A stretch of 64,000 bases of DNA from Photobacterium obscurum (GTDB lineage Bacteria > Pseudomonadota > Gammaproteobacteria > Enterobacterales > Vibrionaceae): positions 310,001-374,000 of the forward strand of contig NZ_JAKRRW010000005.1 of assembly GCF_026191635.1 (NCBI RefSeq). Reading direction: 5' to 3'. Every line of letters starts with the position of its first letter. The first letter of the stretch is position 1. This document shows positions 56,407-64,000 of this stretch, in pieces. A model generated the notes under the pieces. The model worked only from the letters and a program-made list of their open reading frames with translations, did no database searches and was not told the DNA's origin. Both the position numbers and the translations under genes were made by a program.

Positions 56407-57168
56407 ATGTACAAGGCTCTGTTTTTTGATCTGAGTGGTGTGCTCTACGATGGTACGCAGGCTATCCCTGGGGCTGTTGAGGCGATTGCGCAGGCTCAGG
56501 CTAGCGATCTGGAAATTCGCTTTGTTACCAATACGTCACGTAAGACTTGCGCTCAGATCTATCACGATCTGACCCAATTGGGTTTTAAAATTCATTTGCG
56601 GCAGATCTATACGGCTCCCGCAGCGGTCAAGGCTCTGGTTAAGCAGCGCCAATGGCGCCCCTATTGCCTGCTCCATCAAAATATCCGGTCAGAATTTTCT
56701 GACATCGATCAATCTCAGCCAAATGCGGTGCTCATTGCCGATGCAGAAGAAGGCTTTTGCTATCGGGCTCTGGATTTTGCCTTTCAGCTGTGCCAATCCG
56801 GCGCGCCGTTGATTGGTATTGGCCGTAACCGGTATTTTAAGCTCGGGGGTCAATTACATCTCGATGCGGGCCCTTTCATTCAGGCGATCGAGTACGCCGC
56901 AGCCACCGAGGCGATTATTGTCGGTAAGCCCTCTGTTGAATTTTTTGCCCAGGTTGTCGCGTCGACAGCAGCGCCGGCAGAAGAAACGTTAATGGTCGGA
57001 GATGATGTCTTTGGCGATGTCGAAGGGGCGTTAAACGCCGGATTACAAGCCTGCTTGGTGAAAACAGGAAAATACCAACCGGGCGATGAACATTTGGTTG
57101 ATAAGCCATTTCGGTGTGTGGATTCCGTGGTCGAGGCGGTGGATATTGCGTTGAGTGGTCAGAACTAA
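56407..57168 (+). CDS. LHPP-like HAD phosphatase
   Basis: The 253-residue HAD-IIA protein has motif I FFDLSGVLYDG with nucleophile Asp8. Ser10 replaces the usual second Asp, exactly as in animal LHPP (DISGVLYD). Other matches to LHPP include NTSRKT, the RPYCLLHQNIRSEF segment, VLIADAEEGFCYRALDFAFQ, VGKPSVEFF and MVGDDVFGDVEGA. Animal LHPP is described as a phospholysine/phosphohistidine/pyrophosphate phosphatase; the bacterial substrate is not known. AAAGGAGA precedes the ATG. It is monocistronic and divergent from the bactofilin-like gene. Confidence 0.85.
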   Translation: MYKALFFDLSGVLYDGTQAIPGAVEAIAQAQASDLEIRFVTNTSRKTCAQIYHDLTQLGFKIHLRQIYTAPAAVKALVKQRQWRPYCLLHQNIRSEFSDIDQSQPNAVLIADAEEGFCYRALDFAFQLCQSGAPLIGIGRNRYFKLGGQLHLDAGPFIQAIEYAAATEAIIVGKPSVEFFAQVVASTAAPAEETLMVGDDVFGDVEGALNAGLQACLVKTGKYQPGDEHLVDKPFRCVDSVVEAVDIALSGQN

Positions 57169-57787
57169 ATTTGCCGGGCTTAGTTAAATTGCCAATCCTC
57201 GTGGTTTTATTTTTCAGCTCATGCGGTGTTTACTCATCTCTTGTAGTTTCCAAACATTCGCCAATAAATCCCACCAATAACATTGCAATTATTAACATCA
57301 TGTTTTTAAAGATATAAATAACTTTATCCACAAAAACAGTGGGTAACTTTATGGTAAATGTAACAGCGTGTTGATGACTTTTTCAGCGTTTAAAACAGAG
57401 CCTCGTATAGAGGAGGAGTTGTGTGTCAGGCAAGTGCAGATAATGGATTGTCGGAAACCCGAAGTAAGGAGGATAAATACCTGGTGTTTTAACTTGCTGG
57501 TAATTTGTTATTAACATTCTTATCAGAATGTCGTCGCAGTGAGAAAATGTGCATATTATGAAACACCATTTACTGAGAGTGGTGGTCTATATTTGAAGGT
57601 TTCCGTAACCTATTGTTTTTTAATAATTTGAGTAGCTCCTTTTTGACGTGTTACGCCAATATTTTGACGCTGATTGAGCTAGGTCATGATTATCGGAATT
57701 ATACTAATAGAGTATTTTGGCATGGCTGTTGCTTTTGCTATTTTTGTTTTAGAAATGAAAACAACTATAACGCTATGAGGCGACATT
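57169..57787. other. Intergenic region upstream of the chemoreceptor gene
   Basis: 619 AT-rich bases with no gene supported. A 60-codon frame at 57613-57795 has a Cys/aromatic-rich nonsense-like composition and overlaps the chemoreceptor start. I could not find a convincing flagellar sigma-28 promoter. Confidence 0.4.
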
Positions 57788-59791
57788 ATGTTTAATCCGG
57801 CCCGTTTGCTCAACATTAGAACAACGCTCTTTATTGTCTTTATAATTCCAACGATTTTACTGTTGGTATTTATTGGCATGCAGATAAAGGGGGCCAATGA
57901 GAGCTTGACCAGCGCGGAAGTTTCGCAGGAAACGGTCGAGCTGTTTAATCTCTATGACGAAGTCGCGCACCAGTTTGCGGTGGAGCGTGGCCTGACTGCG
58001 GGGGTTATTGCAGCTAAAGGGCAAGGCAAGCAACGTGATGCGCTGCTTAAGCAACGCCGGTTAGCTGATGTTGCCTACAATAATCTACTGGCTTTTCAAC
58101 CGCATAGTCTTGATTTGACGATGGTGGAAACATTGTTGAGGGAGGTCCGTGGTGAATTAGACAACCGGCAGGCCATCCGCTCTCAGGTTGACAGTCTCAA
58201 CCTAGTGGATTCGCCTTTTGCTTATTACTCCAATGTAAACCGTCTGGCGTTGGATAACCTGGCGATTGTGATGTCCCAGGTGAGTAATCCCTTACTGAAG
58301 CAGGATCTACAGGGGTTGCTTTCTTTACTGGTGATAAAAGAGCAGGCAGGGATGTCGCGAGGTGCACTTAATGGCGTGTTTGCCGGCAAAAAATCGACGC
58401 TTGATCGCTATGCGCAGATCACATCCTACATCAAAGCCGAGCGCTATGCGTTGAGGCAAGCGGAGATGCTGCTAAAGGGGGATGAGCGAGCTCGTCTGCA
58501 ATCAATTACCCGAAATCCGACATGGCAGCAGGTCATGACGATTCAGCAGCAGTATCTTGAGCAGAAGAATAGTTTAGCGGCGATTGATGGGCCGCAAGCA
58601 TCGGTTTGGTTTGCGATGGCAACTGAGCGGATCGGTATGGTAAAAGCATTGCGTGATGACTTTACCTCCACCATTAATGAGGTTGCGACTCAGGATCATG
58701 CCGATGCCAGCATGCAGCGGATTATCTATATCGCGATTTCACTGCTGATCGTTCTGCCGCTGATCTTGTGGACGATTCAGGTAGTGATTAATCTACGCCG
58801 CCGGGTTGAAAGTTTCACTGCTCAACTTGATCGTATGGCGACCAATAAGGATCTGACGATCCGCCTTTCCGATGACAGCCAAGATGAATTCGGCCAGATC
58901 GCGCGTCATATTGACCAATTGGCGGCGAGTCTCAGTGATACGCTAAATAAGGCGCATCAGGTCGCCAGTCGCACTGAGGATGAAATGGTTGCGATGGTTG
59001 GTCTTGTCGAGCAGGCCCGTGATGCCAGTGAGAAGACACATTTGCGCTGCGATAATATTGCAACTGCGATGACCGAGATGTCGCAAACCAGCGAGCAGGT
59101 GGCTGATATTACCGTCGAAGCTCAGCGTGGTACCGACTCAGTGAAAGCGAATGCCGAGTCTTGCTATAAGCAGAGCGAGCAGTCATTTAGCTCGACCACG
59201 ACGCTGCTTGAGAGCGTTAACCAGACCTACGGCTGTATCGAAACCCTAGAAAAACAGATGGGTAATGTGTCGGAAATTCTGGATTCCATTAATGCTATTT
59301 CAGAGCAGACCAACTTATTGGCATTGAATGCTGCAATCGAAGCGGCCCGCGCTGGTGAGCAGGGACGAGGATTTGCCGTGGTGGCTGATGAGGTTCGGAC
59401 GCTCGCTCAGCGCAGCAAGCAGTCAACGGAAGATATTCGTCAGCTACTCAATGGTATCGATCAGAATGCGAAAGACTCGTTCGATAATATGCAGCAAAGC
59501 CGAGAAGCCAGTTATGAAACTCAGGATGTGGTGTCAGATACCAAGAGCCGAGTGGAAAACCTGATTGTGACAGTGAACGAAATCGCAGAGTTCAATCTCA
59601 GTATTGCAACAGCGACGAATCAGCAATCACAAACCGCGAAGAGTGTCGATACGGATATTGATGAGCTGTTGGAAATGGCCAACAATACTAAGCATACCAT
59701 TGTCGATATTCAGAATGAGATGGAGCAGGTGAAACTGCGTATGACCGAGCTAGTTGATGAAGTGAATACTTTTACTATTAGTGGCACGTAA
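57788..59791 (+). CDS. NIT-domain methyl-accepting chemotaxis protein
   Basis: The 667-residue chemoreceptor has membrane segments near 14-32 and 317-337 around a periplasmic NIT (nitrate/nitrite-sensing type) domain of about 285 residues containing [16 protein letters not shown] and [23 protein letters not shown] linker and a signalling helix bundle follow. The conserved hairpin tip begins [20 protein letters not shown] and continues [18 protein letters not shown]. It senses an external ligand, possibly nitrate or nitrite by domain name, and signals through CheA/CheW. No chemotaxis operon is near. GAGGCGAC precedes the ATG and a terminator follows. Confidence 0.88.
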   Translation: MFNPARLLNIRTTLFIVFIIPTILLLVFIGMQIKGANESLTSAEVSQETVELFNLYDEVAHQFAVERGLTAGVIAAKGQGKQRDALLKQRRLADVAYNNLLAFQPHSLDLTMVETLLREVRGELDNRQAIRSQVDSLNLVDSPFAYYSNVNRLALDNLAIVMSQVSNPLLKQDLQGLLSLLVIKEQAGMSRGALNGVFAGKKSTLDRYAQITSYIKAERYALRQAEMLLKGDERARLQSITRNPTWQQVMTIQQQYLEQKNSLAAIDGPQASVWFAMATERIGMVKALRDDFTSTINEVATQDHADASMQRIIYIAISLLIVLPLILWTIQVVINLRRRVESFTAQLDRMATNKDLTIRLSDDSQDEFGQIARHIDQLAASLSDTLNKAHQVASRTEDEMVAMVGLVEQARDASEKTHLRCDNIATAMTEMSQTSEQVADITVEAQRGTDSVKANAESCYKQSEQSFSSTTTLLESVNQTYGCIETLEKQMGNVSEILDSINAISEQTNLLALNAAIEAARAGEQGRGFAVVADEVRTLAQRSKQSTEDIRQLLNGIDQNAKDSFDNMQQSREASYETQDVVSDTKSRVENLIVTVNEIAEFNLSIATATNQQSQTAKSVDTDIDELLEMANNTKHTIVDIQNEMEQVKLRMTELVDEVNTFTISGT

Positions 59792-59818
59792 GCCGAGATT
59801 AGCTGCTTCATGGTGGAT

Positions 59819-59852
59819 AAAAACACCGGGCTATTTAGCCCGGTGTTTTATA
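59819..59852. terminator. Terminator after the chemoreceptor gene
   Basis: AAACACCGGGCTA (59821-59833) pairs with TAGCCCGGTGTTT (59836-59848), with a short T-run beyond. Confidence 0.85.
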
Positions 59853-59941
59853 TTCATGATTAAGAATGTTGTCTGCAATTTTAAGAGTGTTGCCGGATTT
59901 TATTGATATACAGGCGCAGATCACTTTCCTGAGGGGGAGGG

Positions 59942-60913
59942 TTATTGGTGGCGTGTATCCCACCATTGCTGGGCTTGAACCAGTGCTGATTGTTGATCTG
60001 GGCATACCTGGATCATTTTGAGCACAATGGCCATGGTTGAGACAACCGCATGAGAACCGTAGTTGTTGTCGATATCACCGTCCCAAACCTTCTGTAGGTA
60101 CTCACCGCTGATCTCACCATGCTTGCCGGAGGAGCCTTCAAGGAAGGTTGGCCACTCCTCATTGAATAGTTGGCCGTTAGATACTCCGGCAATGCGGCAT
60201 GCCGTACGCGGACTGCGCTCGCTTTCGCCCCCCTCGCCCTTGAAGGCAACCATATTGGCATCCCCAACCAAAGCCGCAGCCTCGGCATGCAGTTTTTCAT
60301 AGCCCTGATGGAAGATGCCATGGATTGCAAAAGGTGCCGCAGATGGGTTAAGGGCGCGGGCGACGGTATTGAGTGGGGTGCGCAGGCCGACTTTGCTGCG
60401 TAACGCCAGCAGATCGACTAAAGGCTCACAATAGGCGGAAAGAGGCACATAGCAGATGTTGTCATGCGAAAGGATCAACTTGGCCTGCTCCGGTGTGTCA
60501 GCCTGTCTTATGCCAAGATCTGGGCAGGCAGATTCAATCTGATACTTAACGGCATCAACTGCTGCATGGCCGTGCAACAGTACCCGGATACCATTTTGCG
60601 CCAGCAACTTAGCGGCCAATAGCAGCCAGGGTGGCTGGCGGCGTTTACCGGCAAAGCACGGCCAGTCGAGGTCGATATCCAGTGTCTGCCAGTCGGTGTC
60701 GATTCGGCTGCGCAGGGCCTGAATATAGCCGGCTGCTTCTTCGCCGGTTTCGCAGCGCACGCGCTGTAGCATTAATAGCACGGCAAGCTGAAGCAGGTCC
60801 GCCTTGCCGTCAAGGTACATCGTCAGTGCCTCGCGGGCTTCTTCTTGGGTAAGTGGCCTGCGGCCTTTCTCGCCGCGGCCCACGTGCTTAATAAATTCTG
60901 AAAAGGCTGGCAT
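59942..60913 (-). CDS. ybiB: YbiB/TrpD2-family glycosyltransferase-like protein
   Basis: The 323-residue protein is of the anthranilate-phosphoribosyltransferase fold but in the YbiB (TrpD2) branch. It starts MPAFSEFIKHVGRGEKGRRP and contains LRSKVGLRTPLNTVARALNP, the IHGIFHQGYEKLHAEAA segment and MVAFKGEGGESERSP. E. coli YbiB (320 residues) binds nucleic acid and is SOS-controlled. I saw no LexA box upstream of this copy, so such control is not supported here. AGGGATTG precedes the ATG. It is convergent with the chemoreceptor gene. Confidence 0.85.
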   Translation of the reverse strand: MPAFSEFIKHVGRGEKGRRPLTQEEAREALTMYLDGKADLLQLAVLLMLQRVRCETGEEAAGYIQALRSRIDTDWQTLDIDLDWPCFAGKRRQPPWLLLAAKLLAQNGIRVLLHGHAAVDAVKYQIESACPDLGIRQADTPEQAKLILSHDNICYVPLSAYCEPLVDLLALRSKVGLRTPLNTVARALNPSAAPFAIHGIFHQGYEKLHAEAAALVGDANMVAFKGEGGESERSPRTACRIAGVSNGQLFNEEWPTFLEGSSGKHGEISGEYLQKVWDGDIDNNYGSHAVVSTMAIVLKMIQVCPDQQSALVQAQQWWDTRHQ

Positions 60914-61099
60914 TTCAATCCCTGATTATTGAGTTATTTGGATCATAGTATACCCAAGTGGTCTCAAGTTGCTGAACATTGGGCTATCAACATCGCGGCT
61001 AGCCGGTGCTAGTGGATTTATTGCTTCGAGTGAGCGGTTGTAGATCACCTACACTGATAGGACTGCTTAGAAATCACCGCAACTGTCTAAGGTGGCTCG

Positions 61100-61837
61100 A
61101 TGAATATCAAGTTTATGATTGCAGTGCTAATTTTGCTTTTTACCTCTACGGTATCAGCGGAAGGACGCTCCGTTAGCTATAAGGTCAATGGCGAGAAGTA
61201 TGAAGGTTACTATATTTCGCCCGATGCCAAGGCGCCGTTGGTGCTGTTGATACACGACTGGGATGGCTTAACCGACTATGAAGTGAAGCGGGCTCAGATG
61301 CTGGCTGAGGAAGGTTATGCGGTTTTTGCCGCCGACTTGTTCGGCGCCGGTGTCAGGCCAACCAAGGTTGAGGATAAGCGCCAGCACACCGGTGAGCTGT
61401 ATAAGGACCGTCAGAAAATGCGGGATTTGCTGCAAGGCGCGATGACGATGGCTGACTCATTAGGTGCTAATACTGATCAGGCGGTAGCAATAGGCTATTG
61501 TTTTGGCGGTGCGGCAGTATTGGAGATGGCCCGGTCGGGGGCGGATATGAAAGGCTTTGTGACCTTTCACGGTGGCCTGAAAACCCCTGCGGGGCAGGAT
61601 TATTCGAAAACCAAAGCCAGCCTGCTGATCATGCATGGTGCTGCCGACCAAGCGATCCCGATGTCGGATCTTGTAGCGCTGGCTCAGGAGCTGGAGAAAA
61701 GTTCGCTAGAGAGTGAAATGATTGTCTATAGTGGCGCACCTCATGCATTTACCGTCTATGGTTCAGACAATTATCGCGAGGTGGCGGATTACAAATCCTG
61801 GCAGCGCTTTCTGGCCTACCTCAAGGCGGTAAACTAA
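61100..61837 (+). CDS. Periplasmic dienelactone-hydrolase-family protein
   Basis: The 245-residue precursor has a signal peptide (MNIKFMIAVLILLFTSTVSA) and an alpha/beta-hydrolase body with the DLH triad. The nucleophile Cys is in AIGYCFGGAAV, Asp in MHGAADQAIP and His in YSGAPHAFTVYG. The HDWDGLTDYEVKRA segment is also typical. Dienelactone hydrolases open lactone or ester bonds, but secreted members have mostly unknown substrates. AAGGTGG precedes the ATG. It is not in an aromatic degradation cluster, so a catechol pathway role is not indicated. Confidence 0.85.
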   Translation: MNIKFMIAVLILLFTSTVSAEGRSVSYKVNGEKYEGYYISPDAKAPLVLLIHDWDGLTDYEVKRAQMLAEEGYAVFAADLFGAGVRPTKVEDKRQHTGELYKDRQKMRDLLQGAMTMADSLGANTDQAVAIGYCFGGAAVLEMARSGADMKGFVTFHGGLKTPAGQDYSKTKASLLIMHGAADQAIPMSDLVALAQELEKSSLESEMIVYSGAPHAFTVYGSDNYREVADYKSWQRFLAYLKAVN

Positions 61838-62023
61838 ATTGACGAACTCCTTATGGTTCTTTGTTGCTTGATGCATTTGTTGCGTCATCGTGGAGAGCCA
61901 TTATCGGCACACCTCTGATGATGTAGCTATAAATCACTGTTATACCAAGACTCTTCCATTGATTTTTTGTGGCTTGTTGTTCATGCTGAGTGGATATACC
62001 ACGAAAGGAAAGCGAGCCTAAAC

Positions 62024-62995
62024 ATGGGACGAACAACCCGCTGGGGGATCATTGGCTGCGGTAATGTTACCGAGCTGAAAAGTGGCCCGGCCTACCAGCA
62101 AACGGACGGTTTTGAGCTGGTGGCTGTGATGCGACGCGACGAGGCGAAAGCCCGTGACTATGCTGAGCGCCACGGGGTGAAAAAGTATTACTCCGATGCT
62201 GAACAGCTTATCAATGATGAAGACGTTGATGCGGTGTATATCGCCACGCCACCGGACAGTCACAAGTACTATGCGTTGAAAGTCGCTGCGGCGGGAAAAC
62301 CTTGTTGTATCGAAAAACCACTGGCACCAAGGTATGAAGATTGTACCGCTATTGTGACGGCTTTTGAGCAGCGGCAACTGCCCTTGTTTGTTGCTTACTA
62401 TCGGCGCTCTCTTCCTCGTTTTCAGCAAGTGAAGCGTTGGCTGGACGACGGAAAAATTGGCGATGTACGTCATGTTAGCTGGCAGTTGAATAAGCCTGCC
62501 AATCCTCTTGATCTCTCCGGGCAATATAACTGGCGAACGGATGCCGCGATCGCTGCTGGTGGTTATTTCGATGATCTCGCCAGCCACGGTATTGATCTGC
62601 TGGTGTATTTACTGGGCGAGGTTGAGCAAGCAACCGGCTTTAGCCTAAACCAGCAGGGCCTCTATTCTGCCAGTGATGCCGTGACGGGATGCTGGAAGCA
62701 TAAGAGCGGGGTGACGGGATCCGGTAGCTGGAATTTTGGCACTTTGAAACGGGAAGATCGGGTCGAGATCCTCGGCAGTCGGGGCAAATTGGTGTTTTCT
62801 GTTTTTGATGAGGCGCCAGTTAACTTGATAACCAAGGACGGCGAACAAAGCCGCTTTGTTGAAAATCCCAAGCATATTCAGCAATATCACGTCGCGGCAA
62901 TCCGGCGTCATTTGCAAGGGCAGGGTTGCCATCCATCAACCGGAGTGAGTGCTGCCCATACCAGCTGGGTGATGGAACAAATCCTAACTAACTGA
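62024..62995 (+). CDS. Gfo/Idh/MocA-family oxidoreductase
   Basis: The 323-residue NAD(P)-dependent oxidoreductase starts MGRTTRWGIIGCGNVTELKS. It has the N-terminal nucleotide fingerprint GIIGCGNV, the family EKPLAPRYEDC segment with the conserved Lys, and a C-terminal beta-sheet domain (GGYFDDLASHGIDLLVYLLG, with conserved His). Members oxidise or reduce sugars and cyclitols such as glucose, inositol or related compounds; the substrate is unknown. I use the ATG at 62024 rather than one 19 codons upstream. It is a single gene. Confidence 0.85.
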   Translation: MGRTTRWGIIGCGNVTELKSGPAYQQTDGFELVAVMRRDEAKARDYAERHGVKKYYSDAEQLINDEDVDAVYIATPPDSHKYYALKVAAAGKPCCIEKPLAPRYEDCTAIVTAFEQRQLPLFVAYYRRSLPRFQQVKRWLDDGKIGDVRHVSWQLNKPANPLDLSGQYNWRTDAAIAAGGYFDDLASHGIDLLVYLLGEVEQATGFSLNQQGLYSASDAVTGCWKHKSGVTGSGSWNFGTLKREDRVEILGSRGKLVFSVFDEAPVNLITKDGEQSRFVENPKHIQQYHVAAIRRHLQGQGCHPSTGVSAAHTSWVMEQILTN

Positions 62996-63064
62996 GTCGG
63001 TGAACCTTTCTGCTGCGCTTGAGTCAAAAATAGAAACGTTGTTTTTATCGAGAGGAATGGATGT

Positions 63065-63379
63065 ATGTTGTGTGTAACAACACCTGATATTGCCAATCAG
63101 GCTATTAAGGAAGTGCTAGGGACGGTAACGGGGAATGTCGTGCAGTCCAAGCATGTCGGTCGTGACATTATGGCGGGTTTCAAAACGATTTTCGGTGGTG
63201 AGATCCGTGGTTATACCGAAATGCTGACCGAGGCCCGTAAAAAGGCGCAGGCAAGGGCGATTGCCGAGGCGGAAGCCATGGGCGCCGATGCGATTGTGAA
63301 TATGCGGTTTACCACCAGTGCAATTATGCAAGGTGCCTCTGAAATTCTGGTCTATGGTACCGCGGTAAAGCTACGTTGA
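63065..63379 (+). CDS. YbjQ/UPF0145 family protein
   Basis: The 104-residue protein contains VVQSKHVGRDIMAGFKTIFG, RGYTEMLTEARKKAQARAIA and GADAIVNMRFTTSAIMQGAS, the conserved body of the YbjQ (DUF74) family. Structures form pentameric beta/alpha rings; some members are called heavy-metal-binding, but the function is unclear. AGAGGA lies 9 bases before the ATG. The gene ends before a modest hairpin. Confidence 0.88.
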   Translation: MLCVTTPDIANQAIKEVLGTVTGNVVQSKHVGRDIMAGFKTIFGGEIRGYTEMLTEARKKAQARAIAEAEAMGADAIVNMRFTTSAIMQGASEILVYGTAVKLR

Positions 63380-63445
63380 GTTATGTGCTTTAAAATATGT
63401 CGCTGAAAGCATATCCCGCTTTCAGCAACAAAATAGATACAAATC

Positions 63446-63470
63446 AAAGCCTCCGTTAGGGGGCTTTATT
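63446..63470 (+). terminator. Probable terminator after the YbjQ gene
   Basis: AAAGCCTCC, loop GTTAG, then GGGGCTTT with one G-T pair, followed by ATTTTG. It is weaker than the others. Confidence 0.6.
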
Positions 63471-63553
63471 TTGAAGAACATATGTATTTATATTATAGGT
63501 TTAGGATGAATGCTCTAAGCAGGAGTGCCGCATTATTTTTAGATATTGCCACT

Positions 63554-63937
63554 TTACTTCATCGAATGTAGGCCAAACATATTGCCCTCAGTATCTATTA
63601 CGAGAGACATGAACCCATACTGCCCAATTGATTTTTTTGACTGTTGGATATTTCCACCTACAGTTACAACTCTCGATTCTTCAATTCCACAGTCTTCACA
63701 AGAAAAATAAACTATCGTGCTATTGCGCCTAGCAGAGTCCCTCTCCATTTTGACTAGAGCACCAGTTGCACCATATTGTTCCATGTTTGAAGGGAAGCCC
63801 CACATATCAATACTTGGGTTAGCCGGGTTATCCATATGTTCCAAATTAACGCCTAGAACAGCTTCATAAAAGCATTTCGCTCTCATTAGATTGTCTACAT
63901 AGATTTCAAACCAACCGATAGGGTTATTTAACATCAT
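63554..63937 (-). CDS. VOC/glyoxalase-fold family protein
   Basis: The 127-residue protein has the paired beta-alpha-beta-beta-beta layout of the vicinal oxygen chelate family. It starts MMLNNPIGWFEIYVDNLMRA, the middle reads MERDSARRNSTIVYFSCEDC, and the end is LVIDTEGNMFGLHSMK. A family metal-ligand position (Glu in the first repeat) is visible. Members include glyoxalases, dioxygenases and antibiotic-binding proteins; this one is unassigned. AAGGATCTC precedes tandem ATGs at 63937 and 63934. Local DNA is more AT-rich than the genes before it. Confidence 0.8.
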   Translation of the reverse strand: MMLNNPIGWFEIYVDNLMRAKCFYEAVLGVNLEHMDNPANPSIDMWGFPSNMEQYGATGALVKMERDSARRNSTIVYFSCEDCGIEESRVVTVGGNIQQSKKSIGQYGFMSLVIDTEGNMFGLHSMK

Positions 63938-64000
63938 GAGATCCTTTTGTGTGCTATGCCACCTCAAACATTAGCCCAAAACTAAGTTTAGAAATATTAT

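Noticed and set aside
60953-60980. TATACCC-type sequence resembling the end of a Vibrio ERIC-like repeat
   Set aside because: Only one short end is seen, with no complementary end at the expected distance.
60914-61000. SOS box upstream of ybiB
   Set aside because: E. coli ybiB is LexA-linked, but no CTGT-N8-ACAG sequence is visible here.

Overview
The window looks like a chromosomal segment of a Vibrionaceae bacterium, probably Photobacterium or a close relative. The evidence is a PutA of about 1040 residues without the enterobacterial ribbon-helix-helix domain, a FabV-type enoyl reductase, a TrmY/UPF0217 protein, DctB/DctD, an NhaC-type antiporter and the intergenic layout. The genus is inferred from memory of protein families and was not checked by search. 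I saw no rRNA, tRNA, CRISPR array, transposase or phage gene.

Layout. 1-8.3 kb: end of a DUF342 protein, a LapD-like degenerate GGDEF/EAL receptor, the dctBD two-component pair, pdxH, an unlisted 54-residue protein and a PAS-LuxR regulator. 8.4-11.1 kb: a candidate structured RNA, a Fur-box-controlled 10-TM metal transporter and an auxin-efflux-type carrier. 11.1-18.6 kb: a proline catabolism locus with an AraC regulator, putA, a separate ORF for the PutA C-terminal ALDH-like domain, and putP. Five copies of a GGAACnATGATCAAG motif surround the regulator. 19-25.5 kb: porin, a YiaW/YiaV-type membrane pair, a Sel1-repeat protein, HAD phosphatase, a small unknown protein and a CatB-like acetyltransferase. 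25.5-36.6 kb: an old-yellow-enzyme/Fe-S oxidoreductase, an AraC regulator, a secreted choloylglycine-hydrolase-family enzyme, a CoA-transferase plus fadBA-type beta-oxidation operon, and fabV. 37-42.3 kb: a solitary ackA, a second lpd, and a degraded copy of the ackA 3' end on the far side of lpd; then nitroreductase and ABM monooxygenase genes divergent from a LysR regulator. 42.4-51.1 kb: add, an NmrA-like reductase, an NhaC antiporter, an AraC regulator, a lipoprotein with two SnoaL-like domains, nupC, and about 1 kb of largely non-coding DNA with a candidate RNA. 51.1-64 kb: trmY-like gene, nicotinate phosphoribosyltransferase, a TDT transporter, a second candidate RNA with a three-way-junction fold, a bactofilin-like membrane protein, an LHPP-like phosphatase, a NIT-domain chemoreceptor, ybiB, dienelactone hydrolase, a Gfo/Idh/MocA oxidoreductase, ybjQ and a VOC protein.

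Most genes serve uptake and catabolism of small carbon sources (dicarboxylates, proline, fatty acids, nucleosides, acetate) with matching regulators. The least explained features are the repeat array and split PutA at the proline locus, the duplicated ackA tail around lpd with a 30-bp perfect palindrome beside it, and three intergenic regions whose complementary segments and terminators suggest non-coding RNAs. All of these come from reading the bases directly and would need comparative or transcript data to confirm.
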